NCBI GenBank assembly: GCA_030705955.1
Contig: JAUZPL010000001.1
Location: 62,001-126,000, forward strand
DNA from: Bacillota bacterium
GTDB lineage: Bacteria > Bacillota > Bacilli > Bacillales > Cytobacillaceae
Reading direction: 5' to 3'
Length of the DNA stretch: 64,000 nucleotides
Position numbers and translations under genes: made by a program
The notes under the pieces: generated by a model
Seen by the model: only the letters and a program-made list of their open reading frames with translations
What the model was told of the DNA's origin: nothing
Database searches by the model: none
Part shown: positions 42,365 through 52,699 of the stretch, piece by piece
How the letters are laid out: the number at the start of each line of letters is the position of its first letter
How positions within the stretch are numbered: position 1 is the first letter of the stretch

Positions 42365-44482
42365 ATGGATCAAAAAAAACATCAATATTCCATCGACTGG
42401 GCTGGACGTAAGCTAACTGTTGAAATTGGCCAGCTGGCTAAGCAGGCTAATGGTGCAGTCATGGTCCATTATGGAGATACAGCAGTTTTGAGTACAGCTA
42501 CGGCTTCAAAAGAACCAAAAAATGTTGATTTCTTTCCTTTAACAGTAAACTATGAAGAACGTTTATATGCTGTAGGAAAAATTCCTGGTGGATTTATTAA
42601 ACGTGAAGGCCGTCCAAGTGAAAAGGCTATTTTGGCGAGCCGTTTAATTGATCGTCCAATACGTCCATTATTTGCTGATGGATTTCGTAATGATGTACAG
42701 GTTATAAGCATTGTTATGAGTGTGGAACAGGATTGTTCCACAGAAATGGCGGCAATGTTTGGATCATCACTAGCACTTAGTACATCTGATATTCCTTTTG
42801 AAGGACCGATTGCAGGTGTTATTGTAGGGCGTGTAAATGGTGAATTTGTTGTTAATCCAACTGTTGACCAAGCAGAAAAAAGTGATATTCATCTAACGGT
42901 TGCCGGGACAAAGGATGTCATAAATATGGTGGAAGCTGGGGCAAATGAGGTTCCAGAAGAAGTCATGCTTGAGGCTATTATGTTTGGACATGAGGAAATT
43001 AAACGATTAGTTGAATTCCAAGAAAGTATTGTTTCAGAAATTGGCAAAGAAAAATTGCAAATCAGTCTTTTTGAAATCAATAAGGAGCTTGAAGCAGAAG
43101 TTAGGACATTATGTGAGAGCGACATGATTAAGGCCATTCAAGTTCAAGAAAAACATGCACGTGAAGATGCTATAAAAGCTGTTAAAGACGGTGTTAATGC
43201 TAAATTTGCTGAACAAGAAACAACAGATGATAAGTTAAAACAAGTAAAAATCATCTTGGACAAGATTGTAAAGGGTGAAGTTCGCCGTTTAATTACAGAG
43301 GATAAAGTTCGTCCAGATGGCCGTAAAGTAGATGAAATTCGACCATTGTCCTCACAAGTTGGTATTTTACCTAGAACACATGGATCTGGTTTATTTACAC
43401 GTGGACAAACCCAAGCCTTAAGTGTTTGTACCCTTGGAGCAATGGGAGATGTGCAAATTCTTGACGGTCTAGGGATTGAAGAAGAAAAACGCTTTATGCA
43501 TCATTATAATTTCCCTTCATTTAGTGTTGGGGAAACTGGGCCGTTGCGTGGACCTGGACGCCGCGAAATTGGGCATGGTGCCCTTGGCGAACGTGCATTA
43601 GAGCCTGTTATACCATCTGAAAAGGATTTTCCATATACTATTCGTCTTGTTTCCGAGGTTTTAGAATCCAATGGTTCAACTTCACAAGCAAGTATCTGTG
43701 GAAGTACACTTGCCATGATGGATGCTGGGGTTCCAATTAAGGCTCCAGTTGCTGGTATTGCTATGGGACTTGTAAAATCTGGAGAATTTTATACAGTTTT
43801 AACAGATATTCAAGGAATGGAAGACCATTTAGGTGATATGGATTTTAAAGTGGCTGGAACGGCTAAAGGTGTAACCGCACTTCAAATGGATATAAAAATA
43901 GAAGGATTATCAAGGGCAATTCTTGAGGAAGCCTTACAACAGGCTAAAAAAGGCCGGATGCAAATATTAGATTCAATGCTTTCTACTATTTCTTCACCAA
44001 GAGAAGAATTATCACGATATGCACCTAAGATTTTAACCATGGCTATAAATCCTGATAAGATTCGCGATGTTATTGGACCAAGTGGAAAGCAAATCAATAA
44101 GATTATTGAAGAAACTGGTGTTAAAATTGATATCGAGCAGGATGGTACAATCTTTATTGCATCTACTGACCAAGAAATGAATCAAAAAGCGAAGAAAATC
44201 ATTGAAGATATTGTTCGTGAAGTAGAAGTTGGCCAGCTTTACATGGGTAAAGTAAAGCGCATCGAAAAATTTGGTGCATTTGTTGAAATTTTTGCTGGAA
44301 AAGATGGATTAGTCCATATTTCAGAACTTGCTGAAGAGCGTGTTGGAAAAGTAGAAGATGTACTATCCATTGGTGACGAAATTTTGGTTAAGGTGACAGA
44401 AATTGATAAACAAGGTCGCGTGAATCTTTCCCGCAAAGCTGTTTTAAAAGAACAACGTGAAAAAGCTGAATCAGAGAAATAA
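42365..44482 (+). CDS. pnp: Polyribonucleotide nucleotidyltransferase
   Basis: '[32 protein letters not shown]', KH and S1 domains; ATG 42365 preferred over ORF start 42296. Confidence 0.98.
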   Translation: MDQKKHQYSIDWAGRKLTVEIGQLAKQANGAVMVHYGDTAVLSTATASKEPKNVDFFPLTVNYEERLYAVGKIPGGFIKREGRPSEKAILASRLIDRPIRPLFADGFRNDVQVISIVMSVEQDCSTEMAAMFGSSLALSTSDIPFEGPIAGVIVGRVNGEFVVNPTVDQAEKSDIHLTVAGTKDVINMVEAGANEVPEEVMLEAIMFGHEEIKRLVEFQESIVSEIGKEKLQISLFEINKELEAEVRTLCESDMIKAIQVQEKHAREDAIKAVKDGVNAKFAEQETTDDKLKQVKIILDKIVKGEVRRLITEDKVRPDGRKVDEIRPLSSQVGILPRTHGSGLFTRGQTQALSVCTLGAMGDVQILDGLGIEEEKRFMHHYNFPSFSVGETGPLRGPGRREIGHGALGERALEPVIPSEKDFPYTIRLVSEVLESNGSTSQASICGSTLAMMDAGVPIKAPVAGIAMGLVKSGEFYTVLTDIQGMEDHLGDMDFKVAGTAKGVTALQMDIKIEGLSRAILEEALQQAKKGRMQILDSMLSTISSPREELSRYAPKILTMAINPDKIRDVIGPSGKQINKIIEETGVKIDIEQDGTIFIASTDQEMNQKAKKIIEDIVREVEVGQLYMGKVKRIEKFGAFVEIFAGKDGLVHISELAEERVGKVEDVLSIGDEILVKVTEIDKQGRVNLSRKAVLKEQREKAESEK

Positions 44483-44525
44483 TTAGAAACAATTCCCGCA
44501 ATTGATAACCGGGATAGATTAGACG

Positions 44526-44548
44526 GTCAGGGGGAACCCTGACTTTTT
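44526..44548 (+). terminator. Intrinsic terminator after pnp
   Basis: GTCAGGG-ggaa-CCCTGAC-TTTTT. Confidence 0.85.
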
Positions 44549-44655
44549 CCATGTAGTAACGTTCTACCTTGTCCCTTTCCTTCATAATTTGTATAGAGAT
44601 AAAAGGCGAGTACCCGTAGGTGCGTTCTCTCCTAGTTTTGGAAGGGGATAGAGGT

Positions 44656-45624
44656 ATGAAAAAACTTGGAATTCTTATTCTTTTTTTATCGGCAGCTTTT
44701 CTTTCAGTCAATAATCCTTATGTAAACTCGTATGTTACCGCTTTAAAGAGCAGCACGGTACCTGCCGCTAGGGAGGCAAGTCCTCTGTATCAGGAAATTG
44801 TAAAAAATGCGCCGAAGTATGAGACTGAACCTTCTGATGCTAAAATTGACAAGATATGGAAAGCAATCCCTGGGTATAACGGGCTGCGGGTAGATATAGC
44901 GGCTTCTTATAAGAATATGAAAAAAGATGGTAAGTTCAGCGAGTCGAAGCTAATATATAAACAAATTAAGCCTAAAATACATTTAAATCAGTTACCTCCA
45001 TCTCCTATTTATAAAGGCCATCCAGATAAACCGATGGTCAGTTTTATTATTAACGTGGCTTGGGGTAATGAGTATTTATCAGATATACTTGCTACTTTAA
45101 AAAAGCACCATATACATGCAAGCTTTTTTTTAGAAGGTAATTGGGTGAAAAAAAATCCAGATATGGCTAAAATGATTATAGATGCTGGACATGAAATTGG
45201 TAATCATTCCTTTTCACATCCAGATATGAGTAAAATCACTGCCGAACGTGCTAGATCAGAGATGATTAAGGCAAACGAAGTAATCGAAGCAACAACGGGT
45301 AAAAAGTGCAAATGGTTTGCACCGCCAAGTGGAAGCTATAGGGATGAAACAGTAAGGATTGCAAACAGTTTGAAAATGAAAACGGTCATGTGGACTGTCG
45401 ATACCGTTGATTGGCAAAAACCAACACCTGAAACTTTGATTAACCGAGTCATGGGGAAGGTTGGAAACGGATCAATGATCCTTATGCATCCAACAGAGGC
45501 AACAGCTAAATCACTTGATCGTCTAATTACCCTCATTGAAAAAAAGAACTTAACGATTGGCACAGTATCAGATCTTATGAATGAAACTAGAATCATGAAT
45601 AAAGACGAGAAATATTTACAATAA
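44656..45624 (+). CDS. ylxY: Polysaccharide deacetylase family protein (YlxY-like)
   Basis: NodB domain 'MVSFIINVAWGNEYLSDILATLKKHHIHASFFLEGNWVKKNP...AGHEIGNHSFSHPDMS'; between pnp and mlpA. Confidence 0.9.
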   Translation: MKKLGILILFLSAAFLSVNNPYVNSYVTALKSSTVPAAREASPLYQEIVKNAPKYETEPSDAKIDKIWKAIPGYNGLRVDIAASYKNMKKDGKFSESKLIYKQIKPKIHLNQLPPSPIYKGHPDKPMVSFIINVAWGNEYLSDILATLKKHHIHASFFLEGNWVKKNPDMAKMIIDAGHEIGNHSFSHPDMSKITAERARSEMIKANEVIEATTGKKCKWFAPPSGSYRDETVRIANSLKMKTVMWTVDTVDWQKPTPETLINRVMGKVGNGSMILMHPTEATAKSLDRLITLIEKKNLTIGTVSDLMNETRIMNKDEKYLQ

Positions 45625-45689
45625 ATTGGAAACAATAATAGTAACAAACTAAAAACCAGCAGCTATTGGTATGAACAGGAGGAGTTCGA

Positions 45690-46928
45690 TTGATTACAAA
45701 ATATACATGTCGAAATGGAGTAAGAATTGTTTTAGAACATATTCCTACTGTACGTTCTGTTGCCATTGGGGTGTGGATTGGTACCGGTTCAAGAGATGAA
45801 ACCCCTGAAAATAATGGTATTTCACACTTTTTAGAACATATGTTTTTCAAGGGAACTACGACACGTTCTGCAAGAGAAATTGCTGAATCATTTGATAGTA
45901 TTGGTGGCCAAGTCAATGCTTTTACCTCTAAAGAATATACTTGTTATTACGCAAAAGTCCTTGATACCCACTCGCAATATGCGTTAGATGTTTTAGCTGA
46001 TATGTTCTTCAACTCTACATTTGTGGAGGAAGAATTAAATAAAGAAAGAAACGTAGTACTCGAAGAAATAAAAATGTACGATGATACACCGGATGATATT
46101 GTCCATGACCTATTAAGTAAGGCGATTTATGAAAATCATCCACTTGGATATCCAATTTTAGGAACAGAAGAAACATTAAACACGTTTACCGGAGAAAAAC
46201 TGAAAAATTACATACAAGAAAGATATACTCCAGAGCATGTAGTCATTTCTATTGCAGGTAATGTTACGGATTCCTTCATTCAAGAGGTGGAGAAATATTT
46301 TGGCTCTTATGAGGGAGTTCGTGGAGAAGTTTTAGAAAATAAGCCTCTGTTCCATTCCAATCAAATTTCAAGAAAGAAGGAAACAGAACAAGCTCATTTA
46401 TGTATCGGGTATGACGGGTTAAGTGTTGGCCATGATGATATTTATAGCTTAATTTTGCTAAATAATATTCTTGGCGGAAGCATGAGCAGCCGTTTGTTCC
46501 AAGAGGTAAGAGAGCAAAGAGGATTAGCTTATTCTGTGTTTTCTTATCATTCCTCTTATCAGGATAGTGGAGTGGTAACTATTTATGGCGGAACTGGGGC
46601 TAAGCAGCTTGATGTTCTTTTTGAAACAATCCAGGAAACACTTGGTAAGCTGAAGGCTGATGGAATTACCGAAAAAGAATTAAAAAATAGCAAGGAACAG
46701 CTTAAAGGAAGTCTCATGTTGAGTCTAGAAAGCACCAATAGCCGGATGAGCCGGAATGGTAAAAACGAGCTCCTATTAAAGAGACATCGTTCCCTTGACG
46801 AAATCATTGAACAAATTGATCAAGTTTCACAACAAGGGGTAAATAATATGGCTAATTTTGTTTTTACTGATCAATATTCAGTTTCCCTAGTAAGCCCTGA
46901 CGGAGAATTTCCGCAAAATCTTAAATAA
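45690..46928 (+). CDS. mlpA: M16 family zinc protease MlpA (YmxG)
   Basis: 'GISHFLEHMFFKGTTTRSAREIAESFDSIGGQVNAFTSKEYTCYYAKV' (HxxEH); TTG start after AGGAGG. Confidence 0.95.
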   Translation: MITKYTCRNGVRIVLEHIPTVRSVAIGVWIGTGSRDETPENNGISHFLEHMFFKGTTTRSAREIAESFDSIGGQVNAFTSKEYTCYYAKVLDTHSQYALDVLADMFFNSTFVEEELNKERNVVLEEIKMYDDTPDDIVHDLLSKAIYENHPLGYPILGTEETLNTFTGEKLKNYIQERYTPEHVVISIAGNVTDSFIQEVEKYFGSYEGVRGEVLENKPLFHSNQISRKKETEQAHLCIGYDGLSVGHDDIYSLILLNNILGGSMSSRLFQEVREQRGLAYSVFSYHSSYQDSGVVTIYGGTGAKQLDVLFETIQETLGKLKADGITEKELKNSKEQLKGSLMLSLESTNSRMSRNGKNELLLKRHRSLDEIIEQIDQVSQQGVNNMANFVFTDQYSVSLVSPDGEFPQNLK

Positions 46929-46949
46929 CTAAATAATACTATCAACTCG

Positions 46950-46976
46950 GAGTCCTTATTATAAAGGACTCTTTTT
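46950..46976 (+). terminator. Intrinsic terminator after mlpA
   Basis: GAGTCCTT-attata-AAGGACTC-TTTTT. Confidence 0.87.
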
Positions 46977-47090
46977 GTTGTGTAATATTTTTTACCAACC
47001 AGAGTTTTCCGTATCTCTCTTCCTTATTATTAGTCTAATTTCCATCCTTGCTCGATAAACTAGTACAAAGGACGAGAAGGAGGATCTTTC

Positions 47091-47339
47091 ATGAGGTTAA
47101 GTGAATTAAGTGGGAAAGAAATTGTGGATGTAAAAAGAGCGGAAAGACTTGGTGTCCTGGGGCAGACGGATCTTGAAATAAACGAAGGAACTGGGCAAAT
47201 TCAGGCTCTTCTCATTCCTTCATTAAAATGGTTTGGATTCCGAAAGAATGGAGAAGAGGTTAGAGTACCTTGGCAGCATATAAAAAAGATTGGTACAGAT
47301 ATGATTATCATTGATGTTCCAGATCAAGATGCAGAATAA
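47091..47339 (+). CDS. ymxH: YlmC/YmxH family sporulation protein
   Basis: PRC-barrel-like 'MRLSELSGKEIVDVKRAERLGVLGQTDLEIN'. Confidence 0.9.
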   Translation: MRLSELSGKEIVDVKRAERLGVLGQTDLEINEGTGQIQALLIPSLKWFGFRKNGEEVRVPWQHIKKIGTDMIIIDVPDQDAE

Positions 47340-47387
47340 GTGGGTATTTTCACACTTAGTTTAAAAGACAAATTTTACGATTTTATT

Positions 47388-47418
47388 GCCTAAGCATCCA
47401 TTGCTTAGGCTTTTTTTT
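47388..47418 (+). terminator. Intrinsic terminator after ymxH
   Basis: GCCTAAGCA-tccat-TGCTTAGGC-TTTTTTTT. Confidence 0.9.
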
Positions 47419-47531
47419 ATGGACATAGAGTGGAAAACTCACCGATTCCCCCTTTTCTACATAAGATGTTGAAGTGATATAAAGATATACATTTTATTAG
47501 TATTTTCTTTTAAAAGAAGGTGAAAGTTTTC

Positions 47532-48431
47532 ATGCTGACAGGGATGCAGATTGCTGTGATTGGCGGAGACGCAAGACAGCTGGAAATTATTCGAAAGCTG
47601 ACAGAGTTAGATGCAAGACTATCGCTAATTGGTTTCGAACAGCTTGATCATGCCTTTACAGGTGCAGTAAAGGAAAAGATGGATGAGGTCGATTTTTCTA
47701 ATATGGATGCAATGATATTACCAGTAGCCGGAACAAATTTAGAAGGGCAGGTTGAAACGATTTTTTCTGATGAAAAAGTATTCCTAACTGAAGAAATCCT
47801 TTCAAAAACCCCAGAACATTGCACCATTTTTTCTGGAATATCGAACGCCTATCTAAATGGTATAACCAAGCAGACTAAAAAAAATCTTGTTCAGCTATTT
47901 GCAAGGGATGATGTAGCAATCTACAATTCGATTCCAACGGTTGAAGGAACCATTATGATGGCTATTCAGCATACTGATTTTACAATCCATGGTTCAAATG
48001 TTGCGATATTAGGGTTAGGCAGATGTGGAATGAGTTTAGCAAGAGCTTTTCATACTTTAGGTGCAAAAGTGAAGGTAGGGGCAAGAAAAACGGAACATCT
48101 TGCAAGAATTACAGAAATGGGTGTAACTCCATTTTATTTAAATGACCTGCAAAAAGAGGTAGGGGACACAGATATTTTAATTAATACGATTCCATATTTA
48201 ATTGTAAATGCTGAAGTTATTTCAAAAATGCCGGTGCAAACACTTATTATAGACATTGCTTCTAAGCCGGGTGGAACAGATTTCCGTTATGCAGAAAAAC
48301 GAGGAATTAAAGCTTTGCTTGCACCAAGTTTGCCCGGGATTGTTGCTCCTAAAACAGCTGGTCAAATTTTGGCAGATGTACTTTCCCAATTACTCCATGA
48401 ATTATATGCAAAGCGAAAGGAGAAAGAATAA
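47532..48431 (+). CDS. spoVFA: Dipicolinate synthase subunit A
   Basis: 'MQIAVIGGDARQLEIIRKLTELDARLSLIGFEQLDHAFTGA', Rossmann 'VAILGLGRCGMSLARAFHTLGAKVKVGAR'. Confidence 0.95.
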   Translation: MLTGMQIAVIGGDARQLEIIRKLTELDARLSLIGFEQLDHAFTGAVKEKMDEVDFSNMDAMILPVAGTNLEGQVETIFSDEKVFLTEEILSKTPEHCTIFSGISNAYLNGITKQTKKNLVQLFARDDVAIYNSIPTVEGTIMMAIQHTDFTIHGSNVAILGLGRCGMSLARAFHTLGAKVKVGARKTEHLARITEMGVTPFYLNDLQKEVGDTDILINTIPYLIVNAEVISKMPVQTLIIDIASKPGGTDFRYAEKRGIKALLAPSLPGIVAPKTAGQILADVLSQLLHELYAKRKEKE

Positions 48432-49030
48432 TGAGTTTACAAGGCTGCAAAATTGGCTTTGGTTTAACGGGTTCTCATTGTACGTACGATTCGGTATTTC
48501 CTGAAATAGAGAAACTAGTTCAAGCGGGGGCAAATGTTATACCTGTTGTTACCTTTACAGTAAAAAATACAGAAACTAGATTTGGAAAAGGGGAGGACTG
48601 GATCGAGAGGATTGAAAACTTAACAGGCAATAAAGTGATTGATTCTATTGTGAAAGCAGAACCACTAGGGCCAAAGATTCCTTTAGACTGCATGGTCATC
48701 GCTCCACTTACAGGAAACACTATGAGCAAATTTGCGAATGCAATGACAGATTCTCCAGTTTTAATGGCCGCAAAAGCCACTATAAGAAATGGAAAACCTG
48801 TTGTTTTAGGTATTTCAACCAATGATGCCCTTGGGCTTAATGGTGTAAATTTAATGAGATTAATGGCAACAAAAAATATTTATTTTATTCCATTTGGTCA
48901 GGATGACCCTGTTAAAAAACCGAATTCAATGGTAGCAAGAATGACAAAGCTTTCGGAAACAATTGAAAGTGCTATGGCTGGAAAACAACTGCAACCAGTT
49001 ATTGTAGAAAGATATCTTGATGGTAATTAA
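48431..49030 (+). CDS. spoVFB: Dipicolinate synthase subunit B (flavoprotein)
   Basis: 'KIGFGLTGSHCTYDSVFPEIEKLVQAGANVIPVVT', 'MVIAPLTGNTMSKFANAMTDSPVLMAAKA'. Confidence 0.95.
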   Translation: MSLQGCKIGFGLTGSHCTYDSVFPEIEKLVQAGANVIPVVTFTVKNTETRFGKGEDWIERIENLTGNKVIDSIVKAEPLGPKIPLDCMVIAPLTGNTMSKFANAMTDSPVLMAAKATIRNGKPVVLGISTNDALGLNGVNLMRLMATKNIYFIPFGQDDPVKKPNSMVARMTKLSETIESAMAGKQLQPVIVERYLDGN

Positions 49031-49080
49031 ATTTTACCCCAGAAAGTCCAATGCAAAAGGTTATTTCTTTTTGAGGAATG

Positions 49081-49089
49081 TGTTAAAAT
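49081..49089 (+). promoter_or_regulatory. Possible extended -10 promoter (TGT-TAAAAT) for asd-dapG-dapA
   Basis: ATGTGTTAAAATAA about 180 nt before asd. Confidence 0.4.
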
Positions 49090-49270
49090 AAATTATCACT
49101 TTATTTCGTCAGTGGGTGAAATTGCCCACTGATGTAGCTGTGTCTATCAAAGCTATATGGAAATATTAAAAACTGTATTTCAATATCAGTGTTTTTTTAA
49201 TAGATTCCAGTTCCTTTTAATAACCTTTGATAACCAAATAATCAAAAAGCATATGGAAGGGGTACTTGAA

Positions 49271-50326
49271 ATGAACCAAGCTGGATTACATGTTGCTGTC
49301 GTAGGAGCAACAGGTGCTGTAGGTCAACAAATGATCCAAACATTAGTGAATAGGAGATTTCCTTATAATAAATTAACTTTATTATCTTCCTCACGTTCCG
49401 CAGGGAAAAAAATTGTTGTTGATGGGAAAGAATACACTGTTGAAGAAGCGAAGCCTGAAAGTTTTGAAGGTGTAGATATTGCTCTATTCAGTGCAGGTGG
49501 AAGTGTTTCGAAAGAACTTGCACCTGAAGCTGCGAAGCGCGGTGCCATCGTCGTGGACAACACTAGTGCATTTCGAATGGAGCAAGGTATTCCGTTGGTT
49601 GTACCCGAGGTTAATGAAAATGATTTATTCAAACAAAATGGGATTATTGCAAACCCAAATTGTTCAACCATCCAAATGGTTGTTGCATTAGAACCAATTC
49701 GTCAAAAGTATGGTTTGAAAAAGGTAATTGTATCAACCTACCAAGCTGTTTCTGGTGCTGGTGCAGCGGCAATTGAGGAATTAAAGGATCAGGCAAAAGC
49801 AATTATTAATGAGGAAGAATTTCAACCATCAATTCTTCCAGTAAAAAGTGATAAAAAACATTATCAAATTGCTTTTAATGCTATCCCACAAATTGATAAA
49901 TTTCAAGAAAATGGTTTTACATTTGAAGAAATGAAAATGATTAATGAAACAAAAAAAATTATGCACATGCCTGAACTTCCGGTGGCTGCAACCTGCGTTC
50001 GTATTCCTGTTGCAGTTGGACATTCAGAATCCGTTTATTTTGAAATTGACACGGATGGAGTTGTAGCTAGCGATATCAAAGCATTGTTACAAAATGCTCC
50101 TGGCGTCATTTTACAAGATGATCCAGAAAGCCAGCTTTACCCAATGCCAGCAGATTGCGTTGGGAAAAATGATACGTTTGTGGGTCGAATTCGAAAAGAT
50201 CTTGACCAAGAACGTGGATTCCATATGTGGGTGGTTTCTGATAATCTTCTAAAGGGTGCTGCATGGAATTCTGTGCAAATAGCTGAAAGCTTACTAAGAT
50301 TAGGGATTGTAAAGAAAGGCGAATAG
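49271..50326 (+). CDS. asd: Aspartate-semialdehyde dehydrogenase
   Basis: '[25 protein letters not shown]', '[17 protein letters not shown]'; ATG 49271 after GGAAGGGG. Confidence 0.97.
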   Translation: MNQAGLHVAVVGATGAVGQQMIQTLVNRRFPYNKLTLLSSSRSAGKKIVVDGKEYTVEEAKPESFEGVDIALFSAGGSVSKELAPEAAKRGAIVVDNTSAFRMEQGIPLVVPEVNENDLFKQNGIIANPNCSTIQMVVALEPIRQKYGLKKVIVSTYQAVSGAGAAAIEELKDQAKAIINEEEFQPSILPVKSDKKHYQIAFNAIPQIDKFQENGFTFEEMKMINETKKIMHMPELPVAATCVRIPVAVGHSESVYFEIDTDGVVASDIKALLQNAPGVILQDDPESQLYPMPADCVGKNDTFVGRIRKDLDQERGFHMWVVSDNLLKGAAWNSVQIAESLLRLGIVKKGE

Positions 50327-50351
50327 TAGTAAAGGCAGGTATGATTGTCAC

Positions 50352-51599
50352 ATGAAAATTATTGTTCAGAAGTTTGGCGGAACCTCCGTCAAGGATGAGA
50401 AAAGTAGAAAACATGCTCAGAAACATATTGAAAAAGCACTATCTGATGGCTATAAGGTTGTTGTAGTTGTTTCAGCGATGGGAAGAAAAGGGGATCCTTA
50501 TGCAACAGACACCCTTCTATCTTTAATTGGAGGCAATGTCAGCAAAATCTCCAAAAGAGAGCATGACTCTTTACTAGCATGCGGTGAAATTATTTCTAGT
50601 ATTGTTTTTACAAAAATGCTCTTAGAAAATGGAATTAATGCTGTAAGCTTAACAGGTGCTCAAGCAGGATTTCGAACAAATAATGACCATACTAACGCAA
50701 AGATCATTGAAATGAAGTGTGATAGACTCTTACGCGAATTGGAAAATGTGGATGTGGTTGTGGTTGCTGGTTTCCAAGGTGCTGCTAAAAATGGAGATGT
50801 TACCACAATTGGCCGGGGTGGAAGTGATACATCTGCTGCTGCTTTAGGTGCTGCATTAAATGCGGAATGGATTGATATTTTTACAGATGTAGAAGGCATT
50901 ATGACCGCAGACCCCCGAATAGCTGAAAATGCAAGGCCACTCTCTGTTGTAACCTATACAGAGGTATGCAATATGGCTTACCAAGGAGCTAAAGTCATTC
51001 ATCCGCGTGCAGTAGAAATTGCCATGCAGGCAAAGGTACCTATTCGGATTCGTTCCACCTATTCAGATAATCTTGGTACACTTGTAACTACTTTAAATAG
51101 AGAAAATCGTGGCAGTGATATTAAAGAACGCCTAGTAACAGGGATTGCCCATGTTTCAAATGTAACGCAAATTAAGGTATTTGCTAAAAAAGAACAATAT
51201 AATTTGCAAGCAGAAGTCTTTAAAACAATGGCGAATGAAAAGATCAGTGTTGATTTTATCAATATTTCACCCAATGGGGTTGTTTATACTGTTTCAGAGG
51301 AAATGGCAGATCATGCTGTAAAGGTATTAAATGAGCTAGGGCATGAGCCTGTTGTTGAAAGAAAATGTGCTAAAGTTTCGGTGGTTGGTGCTGGTATAGC
51401 TGGTGTTCCTGGTGTAACATCAAAAATTGTAACTGCTCTTTCGGAGCAAGGCATCCGAATTCTACAGTCCGCAGATAGCCATACAACCATTTGGGTACTC
51501 GTTAAGCAGGAGGATTTAGTAAAATCAGTAAATGCCTTACATGATGCTTTCCAATTGGAAGAAGAAATTCAGGAGTATCAACACACTGATTTTATTTAA
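50352..51599 (+). CDS. dapG: Aspartate kinase (DapG/aspartokinase I type)
   Basis: 'IIVQKFGGTSVKDEKSRKHA', 'GRGGSDTSAAALGAALNAEWIDIFTDVEGIMTADPRI', ACT domains. Confidence 0.95.
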   Translation: MKIIVQKFGGTSVKDEKSRKHAQKHIEKALSDGYKVVVVVSAMGRKGDPYATDTLLSLIGGNVSKISKREHDSLLACGEIISSIVFTKMLLENGINAVSLTGAQAGFRTNNDHTNAKIIEMKCDRLLRELENVDVVVVAGFQGAAKNGDVTTIGRGGSDTSAAALGAALNAEWIDIFTDVEGIMTADPRIAENARPLSVVTYTEVCNMAYQGAKVIHPRAVEIAMQAKVPIRIRSTYSDNLGTLVTTLNRENRGSDIKERLVTGIAHVSNVTQIKVFAKKEQYNLQAEVFKTMANEKISVDFINISPNGVVYTVSEEMADHAVKVLNELGHEPVVERKCAKVSVVGAGIAGVPGVTSKIVTALSEQGIRILQSADSHTTIWVLVKQEDLVKSVNALHDAFQLEEEIQEYQHTDFI

Positions 51600-51643
51600 A
51601 CACGAGAATTAACTTTTTGAAGACATAGAAAGGAGTCTCGATA

Positions 51644-52531
51644 ATGGCTTATTTTGGACGTGTTGCAACGGCAATGGTAACCCCTTTTGATAATAGGGGG
51701 CATATTGACTTTGCCAAAACAACAAAGCTAGTGAACTATTTAATTGAAAATGGAACTGATTCTCTTGTGGTATCAGGTACAACAGGTGAATCTCCAACAT
51801 TGTCTAAAGAAGAAAAATTAGCGTTGTTTGAGCATGTAGTCAAGGTTGTAAATAAAAGGGTTCCTGTCATTGCTGGAACAGGCAGCAATAACACCTATGC
51901 TTCCGTTGAATTAACGAAGAAGGCTTGTGAGCTTGGTGTTGATGCCATTATGGCAGTTGGTCCATACTACAATAAACCTAATCAAGAGGGATTATATCAA
52001 CACTTTAAAGCTATAGCTGAATCTACACCCCTTCCTGTTATGGTGTACAACATTCCAGGGAGATCTGTTGTAAATATTCTACCGGATACGATTATTAGAC
52101 TTTCTAAAATTCCGAATATTGTTGCTGTAAAAGAAGCTAGTGGTGATTTAAATGGTATGACCAAAATTATTGCCAATACTGCTAATGATTTTGAATTATA
52201 TAGTGGTGATGATAGCCTGACCATACCTGTTCTCTCCATTGGTGGAACTGGAATTATTTCTGTTTCTTCACATGTAATTGGCCCTGAAATGCAGGATATG
52301 GTTCAAACCTTTTTAAATGGGGATATTGAAAAAGCAGCTAAGAAACATCAGGAGCTTTTACCAATTATTCAAGCATTATTTGCTGCTCCAAGCCCGACTC
52401 CAGTAAAAACGGTTCTCCAGTTAAAAGGCTTAGATGTGGGATCAGTTAGATTACCACTAGTTCCTTTAACTGAACAAGAACGAAACACCCTCATTAAAAT
52501 ATTTAATTGTACGGAAAAACCAGTCGAATAA
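51644..52531 (+). CDS. dapA: 4-hydroxy-tetrahydrodipicolinate synthase
   Basis: 'VSGTTGESPTLSKEEKLALFEHVV', 'MVYNIPGRSVVNILPDTI'. Confidence 0.97.
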   Translation: MAYFGRVATAMVTPFDNRGHIDFAKTTKLVNYLIENGTDSLVVSGTTGESPTLSKEEKLALFEHVVKVVNKRVPVIAGTGSNNTYASVELTKKACELGVDAIMAVGPYYNKPNQEGLYQHFKAIAESTPLPVMVYNIPGRSVVNILPDTIIRLSKIPNIVAVKEASGDLNGMTKIIANTANDFELYSGDDSLTIPVLSIGGTGIISVSSHVIGPEMQDMVQTFLNGDIEKAAKKHQELLPIIQALFAAPSPTPVKTVLQLKGLDVGSVRLPLVPLTEQERNTLIKIFNCTEKPVE

Positions 52532-52547
52532 TTCGATTGGTTTTTTT
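52517..52547 (+). terminator. Terminator overlapping the dapA 3' end
   Basis: AACCAGTCGAAT..ATTCGATTGGTTTTTTT; stop codon lies inside the hairpin. Confidence 0.8.
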
Positions 52548-52616
52548 GTGAACTCCACATTTTTGCCATTTTCACTAATGTTGTTGTTGCTTTTCTTAGG
52601 TATTAACTAAATTTGG

Positions 52617-52646
52617 TTGTAATGAATTTCTAATTTCAAGTATAAT
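52617..52646 (+). promoter_or_regulatory. SigA-type promoter for rnjB
   Basis: TTGTAA N18 TATAAT. Confidence 0.65.
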
Positions 52647-52699
52647 AATCGTAACTGATCATAGGTCGGCAAACAACAGCATAGGAGGTAATTCGGAAA

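Noticed and set aside
47340-47531. SigK/SigE promoter for spoVFA
   Set aside because: Sporulation sigma motifs are degenerate and several partial matches exist; could not be placed reliably by eye
49157-49270. N-terminal extension of Asd starting [11 protein letters not shown]
   Set aside because: No SD at 49157; excellent SD GGAAGGGG before ATG 49271, where the conserved Asd N-terminus begins
49030-49270. Lysine riboswitch upstream of asd-dapG
   Set aside because: Leader is shorter than an L-box and I could not find its conserved core; reported instead as an unassigned leader
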